From: Planctomycetia bacterium
GTDB taxonomy: Bacteria; Planctomycetota; Planctomycetia; Pirellulales; Thermoguttaceae
Direction of reading: 5' to 3'
Length of the DNA stretch: 64,000 nt
Assembly: GCA_030539295.1 (NCBI GenBank)
Contig: JAUNSJ010000013.1
Span: 36,584 to 100,583 of the forward strand
Shown here one piece after another: positions 1 through 9,633 of the stretch. How positions within the stretch are numbered: position 1 is the stretch's first letter; each line of letters opens with the position of its first letter. Under the pieces are notes generated by a model. It saw only the letters and a program-made list of their open reading frames with translations. It was not told where the DNA came from and ran no database searches. The position numbers were made by a program, and so were the translations under genes.

Positions 1-2524
1 CCACGCGCGGCACTCGCTGACCGACCAGAATGAACGCCTGCTGATTATCCATCGCCGTTATCTGCGGTCGCGATAGAATCTGAAGCCGATTTCTCTGTTG
101 TAAGGCACGCAAGGTTACCTGGACCGAACGACTGCTCGCCGAAAGTACCAGCCCGCCGTAGTTCAGGTCCGAACTCGCACGACCCATACCAAGCTCATTG
201 AGAACCTGACCGGCAACCGTCTCCGAATTACCCGCGAGCATGTTATTGCCCTGCTTGTTCGTACCCAAAAGGTCATAGCCGGGAACTCCGGTCGCGCTAT
301 TTACCCCGTTCGTCGTCTCCGTGACGATACTCCTGTCAAACGCAACGGAATCCTGGAGACCCGCTTCTATCCCGAATTCCTCGTGATTACCCAGCACGAC
401 TTCCGCTATGAGTACCTGAATCACGACCTGCGGCGGGTCATTGTCAAACGATTCCACAAGCTTGACAATCTCGTCCAGATAGCGCGGCGTCGCACTTATT
501 ATAAGTGAATTCGTAATCGATTCCGGCACCACAATAACCTGCGATTCGAACATCTGATAGACCGACATGGCTTCCGAGGCTATGTCCAAATCCTGCTTAC
601 GCGACAGGTAGTTATCTATGGCTTTGGCTATGGAAAGTGCCTGAACATTTCGGAGCGGAATGACCACTTCCTTACGCTCCATAACGTCTTTGCGGTCGAG
701 ACTCAAGATGAGTGCTTCCACGATTTTTAAATCACGGGGCGCCGCAGCCGCAATAATGCAGTTCGTACGCGAATCGACTGCCAAACGTAGAGGGACAAAC
801 GACTCCTCGCCCTCGGCCACAGGCAGTGACGGCATATTGACCCCGCCCACCGGAAGGAGCGACTGCAGCGTTCGAACCATACCGGTCGCGTCACCAAACA
901 TAATGCGAAAGATTTTAATCTGTGCCTTGGCCGGAGCCACGTCGAGGATTTCAATGAGTTTCGCCAGCAGTTCCATGCAATCCTCAGGCGCCGTCACAAT
1001 CAACTGATTATTGGCCGCGTCGGCCACAACTTGAACATCGGTCATAATGCCCGATTCGATCAGCTTTTGACTCTCTGCGTCAACGGACAGGAATTCCAGA
1101 ATGGGGAATTTTGCCGCCGTTCCGTCCTGTGTCCCTTGCACACTCGGCAAAATAGCGTTCATGAGTGTGCGACGCAAATCTTCTGCCAGCAAGTTCTTAA
1201 GAGGAAATGTCTGCACGCGAAGACGCGGACCCGACTTGTTCACATCCAGCTCACCAACCAGTTTCATAACCTGCTCCATATCGTTCGGAGCGGCGTGAAC
1301 AACTAAAGAATTCGTCCGCGCATCGGGAAAGACGCGTATCCGTGGCGCCAGACCGCCGGTCACCGGTTGCGGCAAGGGAAAACAGTTCGTCAGCTGAAGT
1401 GCCATCTCCGTTGCCGACGCGTGCGCAAGCGGAATGACCTTCATGAGTCCGGCCCCTTCTTCGATCGGCTGGTCAAAGGTCTGAATCAATTCTTTCATGG
1501 CCGTGTACGCCTGCCCCCAACCGACGAGAAGAATCGCGTTCGGGTTCTGCATGGCATAAAGAAGAATGCGCCCCTGTTTCGTCGTGAACATTTCGCGGTG
1601 CAATTGCGAGAGGATTCCTGAAAGCATAACGCAATTGACATGGGCAAGCGAGTAGACTTCAATTTCCGGCTCCGCCAGCTTGGCCAGTTCCTCAATTTCA
1701 CGAATCATATTCTCAATTCGTTTATATTCCGCTTCCGGGGCATCAATTATGACAACATCCAGATCAGGCAAGACTTGCGGAATGTAATCCTGAACCACGC
1801 CCACATTACGACTGCCGCCCGGCCCAACCATTTCGCCAAAGGCGTCGCCAAGGGCACCCAGGTCAGCTGCACCCTCGCCCTGCCAGGCCGTCTGCGTTAT
1901 CTGACCCTCGCCCGATTCCCCCCGAAACGCCGCGTCTCGTATGCCCGATTCCTCCTGACCCTGACCCGTTCCGGAATGCTCCTCCGGGGTCCGAATCGTG
2001 CGGTCCCATTGCAGGACCTTGTCCAATTTTCTCGTGTCCGCCTGACGAATGGAGATAAAACGACGGACATTACCAGGCGGGGGCAGTGGCTTGTCCATCG
2101 ACTGGAGCAGAATCAGCATCTGGCGCACCAGTTCCGCGTCGCCGCTCAGCAGAACCTTTTGCTCGCCAAATTGAAAGAGTAAATCGCAAGTCCGCACCGT
2201 CTCGTTCCGGTCCCGCGACTTGCCTGTAAATCGATACCCCTTCTGGGCTAACGGCGCCGTAGCCAGCGGATTTTCGGCTCGGACAGGCTCGGTCAAGGCC
2301 ACCAGCTTGCCGCCGAAAAGGGCCGTAACCCATTTCTCTAAATCTTCCACCTTCTTAGTGACCGGCGAAAAACTTTGGGGGCCGGAGCTTTGCCCTCGCA
2401 CCAAGGTCCCCGAAAGGAACAGCACAAAAGCCAAAACCGCCACAACGCACCAAACGCCAATGACTGCGCTCCAACGCGATCGCTCGTTCGCAATGATCAT
2501 TTCAGCTATCTTCATTCGTTTCAT
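1..2524 (-). CDS. GspD-like secretin, 3' end outside window
   Basis: The minus strand is open from about 2524 to the window edge, giving about 840 residues. An N-terminal hydrophobic segment (WSAVIGVWCVVAVLAF) would be the signal or anchor. It is followed by about six successive Secretin_N/NolW-like modules, each with a pattern like 'IPLRNVQALSIAKAIDNYL' then 'TNSLIISATPRYLDEIVKL'. The secretin core then begins (VVIQVLIAEVVL), and the segment nearest the edge carries RPQITAMDNQQAFILVGQRVP, the conserved secretin wall motif. Family knowledge: secretins form the outer-membrane pore of type II secretion or type IV pilus machines. Most GspD proteins have N0 plus three N modules, so this periplasmic part is long. 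The frame stays open upstream for about 60 more codons (possible start near 2660), so the start is uncertain; 2524 is the ATG closest to the hydrophobic segment. Two prepilin-like DUF1559 genes in the window would be plausible partners of such a machine. Confidence 0.85.
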   Translation of the reverse strand, partial: MKRMKIAEMIIANERSRWSAVIGVWCVVAVLAFVLFLSGTLVRGQSSGPQSFSPVTKKVEDLEKWVTALFGGKLVALTEPVRAENPLATAPLAQKGYRFTGKSRDRNETVRTCDLLFQFGEQKVLLSGDAELVRQMLILLQSMDKPLPPPGNVRRFISIRQADTRKLDKVLQWDRTIRTPEEHSGTGQGQEESGIRDAAFRGESGEGQITQTAWQGEGAADLGALGDAFGEMVGPGGSRNVGVVQDYIPQVLPDLDVVIIDAPEAEYKRIENMIREIEELAKLAEPEIEVYSLAHVNCVMLSGILSQLHREMFTTKQGRILLYAMQNPNAILLVGWGQAYTAMKELIQTFDQPIEEGAGLMKVIPLAHASATEMALQLTNCFPLPQPVTGGLAPRIRVFPDARTNSLVVHAAPNDMEQVMKLVGELDVNKSGPRLRVQTFPLKNLLAEDLRRTLMNAILPSVQGTQDGTAAKFPILEFLSVDAESQKLIESGIMTDVQVVADAANNQLIVTAPEDCMELLAKLIEILDVAPAKAQIKIFRIMFGDATGMVRTLQSLLPVGGVNMPSLPVAEGEESFVPLRLAVDSRTNCIIAAAAPRDLKIVEALILSLDRKDVMERKEVVIPLRNVQALSIAKAIDNYLSRKQDLDIASEAMSVYQMFESQVIVVPESITNSLIISATPRYLDEIVKLVESFDNDPPQVVIQVLIAEVVLGNHEEFGIEAGLQDSVAFDRSIVTETTNGVNSATGVPGYDLLGTNKQGNNMLAGNSETVAGQVLNELGMGRASSDLNYGGLVLSASSRSVQVTLRALQQRNRLQILSRPQITAMDNQQAFILVGQRVPRV

Positions 2525-2832
2525 GGCTGGTGGGTACTCGTTTAGGGTCCTGAAATCTTTATCCAGACCCCGCTTCAATGACACTCTTACCAAAGCGGAT
2601 TTTTCCGGAAAAAACGACGTCGAGTGGGCACAGACCACCTCAACGTCACGAATCATAGGCATTTTTTCCCGGTAGCTCAAGAGCATTTCGCCAAAAACGG
2701 AAAAAAATCCATGAAATTTTACGGGGCAAGGAATTTCAAGAACGCATTTTTCCTATACAATATATAGAGAGGACCCGCCAGGAGCCAGGTCGACTGGCGG
2801 TCAGTCCGAAAAAACACAAACAGGGTAAAATA

Positions 2833-3804
2833 ATGAAGATAAAGAGAATTTTAGTTTCAGGAGGGGCCGGCTTTCTCGGATCTCACCTCTGCGACCGACT
2901 GGTCGCCGCAGGGCACGACGTTATTTGTGTGGATAATTTTTTTACAAGCCAGAAAACAAATATCGATTCCCTGTTGGGCAAAAAGAATTTTGAGCTCGTC
3001 CGGCACGACATTACCCTGCCCCTGTATCTGGAAGTGGATGAGGTCTATAATCTGGCCTGTCCCGCCGCGCCTGGTCACTATCAGTATAACCCCATTAAAA
3101 CCATGAAAACGTCCGTGCTCGGGGCCATCAATCTGCTCGGACTGGCCAAACGATGTCATGCGAAAATTCTACAAGCGTCGACCAGCGAAGTCTATGGCGA
3201 CCCGGAAGTGCACCCGCAACGGGAAGATTACCGCGGTGCCGTCAATACAATAGGTCCTCGCTCCTGTTACGATGAAGGCAAGAGAGCAGCCGAAACCCTC
3301 TTCTCCGACTACCATCGCATGCACCACGTCGATATTCGCATCGCTCGCATTTTTAATACTTATGGGCCGCGTATGCACCCATACGACGGCCGCGTCGTCT
3401 CCAACTTTATTCGACAGTCATTGCAGGGCGAGCCGATAACCATCTTCGGCGACGGGTCACAAACCCGGTCCTTCTGCTACTACTCCGACCTGGTGGAGGG
3501 CCTCATACGACTCATGGACAGCGAACAGCCCTTTAGCGGTCCGGTTAATCTGGGCAACCCCGGCGAATTTACCATTCTACAACTTGCCCGAGCCGTGCAA
3601 AAAATCCTCGGACAAAAGGAGAACTTCCTCTTTCGCGAACTCCCACTCGACGACCCTACGCGTCGCAAGCCGGACATAACTCGCGCTAAAGAGCTGCTCG
3701 GCTGGGTTCCCCACGTCGACCTTTGGGAAGGACTCGCCAAAACCATTAGCTGGTTCAAATCCATCGATATACAGGATTATCGACCTCCTACCCCCAACTA
3801 CTAA
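2833..3804 (+). CDS. uxs: UDP-glucuronate decarboxylase (UDP-xylose synthase)
   Basis: Short-chain dehydrogenase of the extended type that would convert UDP-glucuronate to UDP-xylose in the cytoplasm for envelope polysaccharide synthesis. The N terminus has the Rossmann motif GGAGFLG (residues 10-16), followed by the acidic NAD-ribose site VDNFFTS and the UXS-typical [18 protein letters not shown]. The catalytic triad is visible as STSEVYGDP (about 116-124) and Y146-x3-K150 in SCYDEGKR. The length of 323 aa matches bacterial UXS (about 310-320). The start is preceded by a weak purine stretch. It is followed after 46 bp by the pterin-binding protein gene, so the genes to 6423 may be co-transcribed, although their functions are unrelated. 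Related 4,6-dehydratases are less likely because of the [12 protein letters not shown] signature. Confidence 0.93.
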   Translation: MKIKRILVSGGAGFLGSHLCDRLVAAGHDVICVDNFFTSQKTNIDSLLGKKNFELVRHDITLPLYLEVDEVYNLACPAAPGHYQYNPIKTMKTSVLGAINLLGLAKRCHAKILQASTSEVYGDPEVHPQREDYRGAVNTIGPRSCYDEGKRAAETLFSDYHRMHHVDIRIARIFNTYGPRMHPYDGRVVSNFIRQSLQGEPITIFGDGSQTRSFCYYSDLVEGLIRLMDSEQPFSGPVNLGNPGEFTILQLARAVQKILGQKENFLFRELPLDDPTRRKPDITRAKELLGWVPHVDLWEGLAKTISWFKSIDIQDYRPPTPNY

Positions 3805-3850
3805 CCCCTGTCACCCTAACCAAAACGAGATACAGTAAAGAGCCTAAACT

Positions 3851-4711
3851 ATGCCCCTTGCAGGATTAACAATTATTGGCGAGTCCATAAACGACTCGGT
3901 ACCTTCGACCCATGCCTTCTACGAAGAAGAGAACTACGACGCCATAGCCCAGGTCGCGCGGAGTCAGACGGACGGCGGCGCGGGGTACATTGACGTGAAC
4001 GTTGGGTCACGCCCGGCTTCCGTTATGCAAAAGACGGTTCTGGCCGTGCAAAAAGCCACAACGCTTCCTTTGGCCATTGACTCGCCCGATTACGAGCAGG
4101 CCCAGGCAGGACTTGCCGCCTGTGACTCCGAGCGCCCGCGCCCGATCCTCAATTCCATCTCACAGCTCCGCATGGAAATGTTCGACTTATATAAACAGAC
4201 TCCCTTCTGCCCTATTCTGCTCCTGTCGGAGTACAAGACAGAACAGGGAGACTCGGCCAGTGCCGCGACTGCGGAGCAATCGTACGGAGCCGCTTGTGAC
4301 CTCTTTGAAAAATGCAAGTCGCTCGGAATGGCAAACGACCAGATTATATTCGACCCCGGTGTCGCGCCCCTGGCTGGCGATACCGAAGGCAATCTTGCCC
4401 GACTCATTCGCACCATGGAGCTGATTCACGCCAACCCGGACATGAAAGGCGTGCACGCCTCGGTGGGATTAAGCAACTTTACCGTTATGCTCCCGGCGAA
4501 AACGAAGAGCGGTGCGGTCGTTAAAAGTCCGCTCGAAAGTGCGTTCCTGACCCTGACCATGCCGCTTGGTATGGATCATGTAATCGGGTCGGTCAAGAGG
4601 AAGTATCAGCTTCTCGCCGAGGAGGACCCTGCCCTGCTCTGCGTTCGCGAATGTCTCGAAAAAGGAGGCTTCGAGTCGATTGCACGGGTCCGTCGTTTCA
4701 TCCGTTCTTAA
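3851..4711 (+). CDS. Pterin-binding methyltetrahydrofolate methyltransferase-like protein (AcsE/DHPS fold)
   Basis: A 286-aa TIM-barrel protein of the pterin-binding family. The N terminus LTIIGESIN matches the 'IIGERIN' opening of AcsE and MetH pterin domains. IDVNVGS (about 49-55), LNSIS (about 98-102), IIFDPGVAPLAGD (about 164-176) and GLSNFTVMLP (about 204-213) are the conserved strand ends that hold the pterin ring. Family knowledge: AcsE moves a methyl group from methyl-H4folate to a corrinoid iron-sulfur protein. Dihydropteroate synthase has the same fold but different signatures, and the GLSN motif favours the methyltransferase branch. No corrinoid protein or CODH/ACS gene lies in the window, so partner and substrate are unknown. 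Automated pipelines may call such proteins dihydropteroate synthase. Confidence 0.75.
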   Translation: MPLAGLTIIGESINDSVPSTHAFYEEENYDAIAQVARSQTDGGAGYIDVNVGSRPASVMQKTVLAVQKATTLPLAIDSPDYEQAQAGLAACDSERPRPILNSISQLRMEMFDLYKQTPFCPILLLSEYKTEQGDSASAATAEQSYGAACDLFEKCKSLGMANDQIIFDPGVAPLAGDTEGNLARLIRTMELIHANPDMKGVHASVGLSNFTVMLPAKTKSGAVVKSPLESAFLTLTMPLGMDHVIGSVKRKYQLLAEEDPALLCVRECLEKGGFESIARVRRFIRS

Positions 4712-4775
4712 TATCTAACAACAGGTTACAACGGTATAAGCAACAAGAAAAATCACTATAAGAGGGCCTTTTATA

Positions 4776-5564
4776 ATGCGTTCGATAGCCATCATGAATC
4801 AAAAAGGAGGCGTTGGTAAAACGACGACCTCGGTTAATCTTGCCGTGGGTCTGGCGCGACATGGGTGCCGCGTGCAACTGCTCGATCTGGACCCACAGGC
4901 TCACGCCTCGCTCCATCTCGGGCTGGAGCCGCAAGAGGATTTTACGTCAATATACGATGTACTCGTCGAAGGTAAGTCGCTCGCCGATGTGCGTCGCCAA
5001 ATGGAAGATAATCTCTGGCTCGTCCCCGCGCACCTCGACCTGACCGGCGTTGAGCTTAAATTGGCCAGCGTGATTGGGCGTGAAATTGTCCTGCGAAATA
5101 AAATCGCCGCCGATTCCGAGGCGTTTGACTTTCTTATAATCGATTGTCCCCCTTCCCTCGGACTGCTGACGCTTAACGCGCTGTCCGCCGTCGAAGATAT
5201 TATCGTACCACTTCAGCCGCATTATCTGGCTATGCACGGACTTAGTAAACTTCTGGAGACCATCGATATCGTTGCCGACCTGCTCAATAGCCGCCTGCGG
5301 CTCGATGGTGTTGTCCTCTGTATGTACGACGGCGCGACCACACTGGCCCGGGAAGTCGCCGACGACGTGAGCCAGTTCTTTCAGCAGAAGCACGAGGCGA
5401 ACTCGCCTTGGGCCACGGCAAAAATGTTCCAAACGAAAATCCGACGCAATGTGCGTCTGGCCGAAGCGCCCAGTTTCGGTAAGTCCATCTTCGACTACGA
5501 CCCACAGTCGCACGGCGCCCAAGACTACGCTGCCCTTGTCGAGGAAGTTTTAAACAGAAAGTAA
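4776..5564 (+). CDS. ParA/Soj-family ATPase
   Basis: A 262-aa cytoplasmic P-loop ATPase of the ParA/MinD group. The deviant Walker A motif KGGVGKTT lies at residues 10-17, the switch I region at LDLDPQAHAS, and the Walker B region at FLIIDCPPSLG. The C terminus RRNVRLAEAPSFGKSIFDYDP is characteristic of chromosomal ParA/Soj proteins. These proteins normally segregate the origin together with ParB and parS. No parB is adjacent and no parS-like site was recognised nearby, so this may be a second or orphan ParA that positions other cargo. The start codon is preceded by AAGAGGG at suitable distance. The next gene (queF) begins 26 bp downstream. Confidence 0.9.
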   Translation: MRSIAIMNQKGGVGKTTTSVNLAVGLARHGCRVQLLDLDPQAHASLHLGLEPQEDFTSIYDVLVEGKSLADVRRQMEDNLWLVPAHLDLTGVELKLASVIGREIVLRNKIAADSEAFDFLIIDCPPSLGLLTLNALSAVEDIIVPLQPHYLAMHGLSKLLETIDIVADLLNSRLRLDGVVLCMYDGATTLAREVADDVSQFFQQKHEANSPWATAKMFQTKIRRNVRLAEAPSFGKSIFDYDPQSHGAQDYAALVEEVLNRK

Positions 5565-5590
5565 ATTAAGAGTTCATAAAGGTACTTCAC

Positions 5591-5965
5591 ATGAAAAACG
5601 AAACTGCTGGTCACCCCGACCGCTCTCAACTCGAAATTTTCGATAATTCCTATCCCGACCGCGATTATACAATCGTCCACGTCTGCCCGGAATTCACCTC
5701 CGTCTGCCCAAAAACGGGTCAACCCGACTATGGCACCCTAACCTTCGAATTCATTCCCGATAAGAAATGTGTCGAACTTAAGAGTCTCAAACTCTACCTG
5801 CAAAAATATCGCAATGAAGGCATATTCTATGAAAATGTCACCAATCGAATTCTCGACGATCTGGTCGCCGTGCTCAACCCGCGATTCATGAAGTTGACCG
5901 CCGAGTTCACTCCCCGCGGCGGTATTCACTCCATAATAACCGCCACATGGCGTCAAGAAGGTTAG
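5591..5965 (+). CDS. queF: NADPH-dependent 7-cyano-7-deazaguanine reductase QueF
   Basis: A 124-aa unimodular QueF that reduces preQ0 to preQ1 in queuosine biosynthesis for tRNA anticodon modification. The catalytic cysteine is C39 in [12 protein letters not shown], with the conserved aspartate D46. The family motif ELKSLKLY (NADPH side) and the C-terminal FTPRGGIHS are both present. The fold is tunnelling fold-I and the length is typical for the short (Bacillus-like) form. A good ribosome site (AAAGG) lies upstream. The stop codon is two bases before the dtd start; pairing with dtd joins two tRNA-quality genes. No other queuosine gene is in the window. Confidence 0.95.
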   Translation: MKNETAGHPDRSQLEIFDNSYPDRDYTIVHVCPEFTSVCPKTGQPDYGTLTFEFIPDKKCVELKSLKLYLQKYRNEGIFYENVTNRILDDLVAVLNPRFMKLTAEFTPRGGIHSIITATWRQEG

Positions 5966-5967
5966 TT

Positions 5968-6423
5968 GTGCGTGCCTGTATTCAGAGAGTCACGCGTGCG
6001 CAAGTTTCGCTCCCGGAAGAAGATGGACGCGTTTGCGGCGCTATCGGTCGCGGTCTGCTCGTCCTCCTCGGCGTGGGTCTGTGCGATACGCAGGAGGATG
6101 TGCTCTGGCTCGCTCGCAAAGTGCGCGGCTTACGTATCTTCGACGACCCGGCCGGTAAAATGAACCTCAATGTTCAGCAGGTGGGCGGCTCGGTTCTGGT
6201 CGTAAGCCAATTCACTCTCTACGCCGATACCGTGCGCGGCAACCGCCCGGGCTTTACGGAAGCGGCCCCGCCTGAATCGGCCCGACATTATTACGACTTG
6301 TTCGTCCAAGAATTGCGGCACAGTGGCCTGTCGGTCGCTACCGGCGTCTTTCAGGCGAATATGCACGTTGAACTGACCAACGAAGGCCCGGTTACCATCT
6401 GGATGGATTCCCGCGCCCGTTAA
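5968..6423 (+). CDS. dtd: D-aminoacyl-tRNA deacylase Dtd
   Basis: Hydrolyses D-aminoacyl-tRNA (also Gly-tRNA-Ala) and recycles free tRNA. Both active-site signatures are present: SQFTLYAD (about 80-87) with GNRPGF (91-96), and NEGPVTIW with the cross-subunit Gly-cisPro (about 137-144). An upstream in-frame ATG at 5947 exists. The GTG at 5968 is preferred because AGAAGG sits seven bases before it and the product then begins [11 protein letters not shown], the conserved Dtd N terminus, at 151 aa. It starts two bases after queF, so the two are translationally close. The stop codon lies inside a perfect 19-bp tandem duplication (6414-6453). Confidence 0.94.
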   Translation: MRACIQRVTRAQVSLPEEDGRVCGAIGRGLLVLLGVGLCDTQEDVLWLARKVRGLRIFDDPAGKMNLNVQQVGGSVLVVSQFTLYADTVRGNRPGFTEAAPPESARHYYDLFVQELRHSGLSVATGVFQANMHVELTNEGPVTIWMDSRAR

Positions 6424-6453
6424 TCACAAAGATACGCCCGTTAATCACAAAGA
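6414..6453. repeat. 19-bp perfect tandem duplication spanning the dtd stop codon
   Basis: The unit CGCCCGTTAATCACAAAGA occurs at 6414-6432 and again at 6435-6453, separated by TA. The TAA of the first unit is the dtd stop. The second copy can pair with AACGGGC at 6454-6460 to form a 7-bp hairpin. Similar short duplications sit at the ends of two other genes (19152-19185 and 23952-23988). Confidence 0.9.
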
Positions 6454-6489
6454 AACGGGCTTCAAAAGTGAAACAGGCCCAAAAACACC

Positions 6490-6525
6490 AAGAACGGGCA
6501 TGAGTTTGACTTCACGCCCGTTCTT
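6490..6525. terminator. Hairpin terminator between convergent dtd and serC
   Basis: AAGAACGGGC (6490-6499) pairs perfectly with GCCCGTTCTT (6516-6525) over 10 bp with a 16-nt loop. T-rich sequence follows on the plus strand. The position between converging genes suggests bidirectional use. Confidence 0.75.
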
Positions 6526-6564
6526 TCTTCTGGCAGCGGTCGTCTTAGCGACCGAAATTCGAAA

Positions 6565-7656
6565 TTAGCCGTTCTTCTTCGCGAACTCGAGCATGAAATC
6601 GCGAAGTTTGACAACGCCTTCTCGCGGCATGGCATTGTAGATCGAAGCTCGCAAACCACCGACACTGCGATGTCCGCCCAAGGTCATAAGCCCCACTTCT
6701 TTCGCCTCGTCCTGGAACTGCTTATCCAGCTCCGGCGTGGGCAGGCGGAACGGAACGTTCATGACACTGCGATATTCCTTGTCCGCATGACCCGTATAGA
6801 ATCCGTTCGATTCATCGATCGCGGCATAGAGGAGCGCGGCCTTCTCTTCGTTAATAGCGGCCATTTTCTCCAGCCCACCAATATCGTTAAGGAGCCAGTC
6901 GGTAACCAGCTTAACCATATAGATGGAGAAGCACGGTGGTGTATTGAGCATGGAATTGGCCGCCGCCAGTTTCTTATAGCTGAACATTGAAGGAAGCGTA
7001 TCCGGGGAGCGTTCGAGCCAATCTTCGCGAATAATAATTACGGTCACACCAGCCGGGCCAGCGTTCTTCTGGGCACAGGCATACAAAACGCCGAACTTCG
7101 ATACGTCGATCGGGCGACTGAAAATTTCACTGGAGGCATCGGCCACGAGCGGCTTGTCAACGTTCGGAAGTTCTTTCCACTGAACGCCTTCGATCGTTTC
7201 GTTCAGAGCCGTATAGCAATAAGCGGCGTCGGCCGAGGTTGTATATTCGCCCGCTTTCGGCTTGCGGCGAAAACCACCTTCTTTGCCATCCCAAATTATA
7301 TTGACCTTGCCTTGCGTTTTCGCTTCCGAGGCCGCCTTCTTACTCCAGGTTCCCGAAACTATGTAATCGGCAGATTCATTCCGGCCACCGATTATATTCA
7401 TCGGAATCATCGCAAACTGTGTTAGCGCACCCCCTTGCAGAAACAGAACCTTGTAGTTCTCCGGAACGGACAACAGCTGACGAATATTGGACTCGGCACT
7501 ATTAATAATATCGTCAAACGGCTTGGACCGATGGCTGATTTCCAAAATGGATGCGCCGACGCCCGGAAGACAGAGAAGTTCTTCCTGCGCTTTTTTCAAA
7601 ACGGAAACCGGCATAACAGCCGGACCAGCGGAAAAATTGTAAAGTCGTTCTTCCAT
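6565..7656 (-). CDS. serC: Phosphoserine aminotransferase SerC
   Basis: PLP-dependent class V aminotransferase converting 3-phosphohydroxypyruvate to phosphoserine in serine biosynthesis, and usable for the pyridoxal phosphate pathway. The N terminus YNFSAGPAVMP is the SerC signature. The PLP lysine lies in ACAQKNAGPAGV, and the C terminus has GGHRSVGGLRASIYNAMP. The start at 7656 (MEERLYNF) is chosen over an in-frame ATG at 7683 because AGAGGAA lies upstream of it and the 363-aa length matches the family. It is monocistronic here, ends close to a shared terminator with dtd, and no serA or serB is nearby. Confidence 0.95.
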   Translation of the reverse strand: MEERLYNFSAGPAVMPVSVLKKAQEELLCLPGVGASILEISHRSKPFDDIINSAESNIRQLLSVPENYKVLFLQGGALTQFAMIPMNIIGGRNESADYIVSGTWSKKAASEAKTQGKVNIIWDGKEGGFRRKPKAGEYTTSADAAYCYTALNETIEGVQWKELPNVDKPLVADASSEIFSRPIDVSKFGVLYACAQKNAGPAGVTVIIIREDWLERSPDTLPSMFSYKKLAAANSMLNTPPCFSIYMVKLVTDWLLNDIGGLEKMAAINEEKAALLYAAIDESNGFYTGHADKEYRSVMNVPFRLPTPELDKQFQDEAKEVGLMTLGGHRSVGGLRASIYNAMPREGVVKLRDFMLEFAKKNG

Positions 7657-8008
7657 TGTGAAGTTCCTCTTTTGATTTGCCAACTTGCATCCTCTTATGT
7701 ATACTACGCTTACAGTACGTCAGGACGTCGCAGCCGGTCTTGGTGAACGGGGTGACTGCCAGGTAGGACCCGGATCCGTAAGGGGAAGATTCCCGTTATC
7801 TTCCAACCAGCGTTTATCATACCACAAAAAATTGCTACGACAAGGAGTAGGGGACCCGGCGCCTGTACGTCAATTGGGGGATAACCCGCCACGAGAGCCT
7901 GATTGTTTGCGTTGTTTGCCAAGCCACGCGTTAACGAGCAGGCCCCCCCCATTATCGCAAGAAAGTTTGACACGCACCCATTCCTCATTGAGCCGCAAAT
8001 GCAACCTA

Positions 8009-8037
8009 TTGACAGTTTTGGTATTATCTGTTATTAT
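8009..8037 (+). promoter_or_regulatory. Sigma-70-type promoter of the DUF1559 gene
   Basis: TTGACA (8009-8014), a 17-nt spacer and TATTAT (8032-8037). It lies about 310 nt upstream of the ATG at 8351, so the transcript would carry a long leader. Confidence 0.65.
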
Positions 8038-8203
8038 ATATGTACTTGTAGACGCGGGGGTACTGGCTAACCAAAAGTTAATTTACGGTGTTTTTTGCTT
8101 TATCGTAATAATAAAAACACAAACAAACTAAAATCATTCCACGTAATACCAAACATATATAGGGATGCTCGCCGAGCCTCTCTTATTATATTGGATTTTT
8201 TTG

Positions 8204-8274
8204 TTTCTGCGTTCGGCAGTATCTGACGTTCTGCAGTTCTGTTTCTGCCTGAAGCAGATCCGAGAACGCAGAAA
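8204..8274 (+). other. Stable stem-loop in the DUF1559 leader
   Basis: A perfect 11-bp inverted repeat (8204-8214 with 8264-8274) encloses 49 nt that can form smaller hairpins such as GGCAG/CTGCC. It could be a regulatory leader element or a processed small RNA. No known riboswitch consensus was recognised. Confidence 0.45.
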
Positions 8275-8350
8275 ATATGTTACTGCAACCAAATATTATT
8301 TATAACCTGCTCTAGATCCGGTAGGGTAGGTAACGAAAGGACGGTACATC

Positions 8351-9535
8351 ATGTCACTCCGACGAAAAACCTTTGGTTTTACTCTTATTGAACTCTTGGT
8401 CGTCATATCGATTATCGGCATGCTGGCCGGAATGCTACTGCCTGCTGTGCAAAACGCGCGCGAAGCGAGTCGAAGGACTATTTGCGTCAACAACCAAAAG
8501 AACCTCGTACTGGCCATGAGTATCTACCATTCTTCAAGGAATAAATTCCCACAATTTAATCAAACCGTGCAGACAACAAAAACTTGGAGTACCAGCTACG
8601 TAGTCGGCACTGGGGGAGAGAGAATTTACGATACTTACGTGACTATTGGTTGGATTCCTACGCTCATGCCCTATCTGGACGCGGCCCAAATTTGGGAGTT
8701 CCTCGACAATCCGCCGGCAGGAACGTCCAATGCGGCAGGAACGTCCGACATCAACCGTGTTCGCATGGACGTGTCTCTTCCTGTCCTTCATTGCATCAGT
8801 GCCGGAACACAGGAACCGGGGACAAACTCGTACGTTGCCAACTGCGGAACACCAGACCGAGAGGCAACCAAACCATCCGGGTCAAGTTTGTATCAGGCAG
8901 GTGACCTCGGTAAGGCCAATGGCATGCTCAACGATGGGTCGACCGAAGTTCATGGTTCTCCACTCTCACTCGACGACGTTATCGACGGTACAACCAATAC
9001 ACTTCTCCTGTCGGAAAACATGCAGGCAGGGCACTTTTGGGACATTGCCGAATACGACGTTGGCTTCTGCTGGTCAACAGACGGAACACAAATTGATACC
9101 AATACAACTTATACATGCCCCGACCTTGCCTCCAAAACAGAGGCTGCCATTATGGCCGCTGGCAATACGGTCTACAAGGTCTGCTGGCGTGCCAATCGGA
9201 CCTCGTCCTATACAGGAAACAGCAAAGGACAATACCTGCAAATCGGCTCCTACGGCGGCGCAGCAACCGCATTCACCGATAAAACTTCGTCTCCCTTGGT
9301 CATTAATAAGTGCGCGAAAGATGTTTCCGGCGGACGTACCTGGGTAACGGCTCGCCCTTCTTCCGCGCATCCGGGTACAGTCGTGGCAGGAATGGTCGAC
9401 GGTAGTGTCCGTGTTATTAATGAAGGCGTCGACAAGACCTGTTTCGCTCGAGCTATGACGCCCTGTGATAAGAAATCTGATGCCGCATCAATTTTCAGTG
9501 CATTAGGCGTTTTCTCGCCCAATTCTCTCGACTGA
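8351..9535 (+). CDS. DUF1559 prepilin-like protein
   Basis: A 394-aa protein with a type IV prepilin N terminus. After RRKTFG the motif [23 protein letters not shown] is present, with the +5 glutamate and a hydrophobic helix, and the planctomycete continuation [10 protein letters not shown] follows. The rest matches the DUF1559 layout: [12 protein letters not shown], a central region with [19 protein letters not shown] (about 210-228), and near the end [22 protein letters not shown]. Family knowledge: planctomycetes carry dozens of these and they are presumed pseudopilin-like secreted or fibre-forming proteins; exact roles are unknown. AAAGGA precedes the ATG. It is transcribed alone, with a long structured leader. 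Confidence 0.9.
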   Translation: MSLRRKTFGFTLIELLVVISIIGMLAGMLLPAVQNAREASRRTICVNNQKNLVLAMSIYHSSRNKFPQFNQTVQTTKTWSTSYVVGTGGERIYDTYVTIGWIPTLMPYLDAAQIWEFLDNPPAGTSNAAGTSDINRVRMDVSLPVLHCISAGTQEPGTNSYVANCGTPDREATKPSGSSLYQAGDLGKANGMLNDGSTEVHGSPLSLDDVIDGTTNTLLLSENMQAGHFWDIAEYDVGFCWSTDGTQIDTNTTYTCPDLASKTEAAIMAAGNTVYKVCWRANRTSSYTGNSKGQYLQIGSYGGAATAFTDKTSSPLVINKCAKDVSGGRTWVTARPSSAHPGTVVAGMVDGSVRVINEGVDKTCFARAMTPCDKKSDAASIFSALGVFSPNSLD

Positions 9536-9561
9536 GTGCCCATGCGTTTATGAGCAGCCGG

Positions 9562-9630
9562 GGAATCCATTTCGTTATTTGCTGGGTCGGGCCCTGCAAG
9601 CAGGCCCTCCCGGTAAGCAGTCGGGAACGA
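9562..9630 (-). repeat. Partial copy of dispersed intergenic repeat (reverse orientation)
   Basis: The stretch carries the TTTCGTTATT-GCTGG end and the CAGTCGGGAACG end seen in the full copies at 29124 and 33976, read on the opposite strand. It lies directly upstream of the pheT promoter. Confidence 0.55.
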
Positions 9631-9633
9631 TAC

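Larger units (their letters stand above)
7657..8350. other. Gene-free stretch: serC upstream region and long leader of the DUF1559 gene
   Basis: No convincing gene; open frames here lack codon bias and recognisable domains. It contains a run of eight C (7943-7950), a consensus promoter (8009-8037) and about 300 nt of untranslated leader. The leader has two inverted repeats: GTGTTTTT/AAAAACAC (8088-8095 with 8113-8120) and TTTCTGCGTTC/GAACGCAGAAA (8204-8214 with 8264-8274, a perfect 11-bp stem). Confidence 0.6.

Noticed and set aside
7685..8131. 148-codon plus-strand frame upstream of the DUF1559 gene
   Set aside because: Runs through the serC upstream region and the promoter at 8009; no ribosome site or domain.
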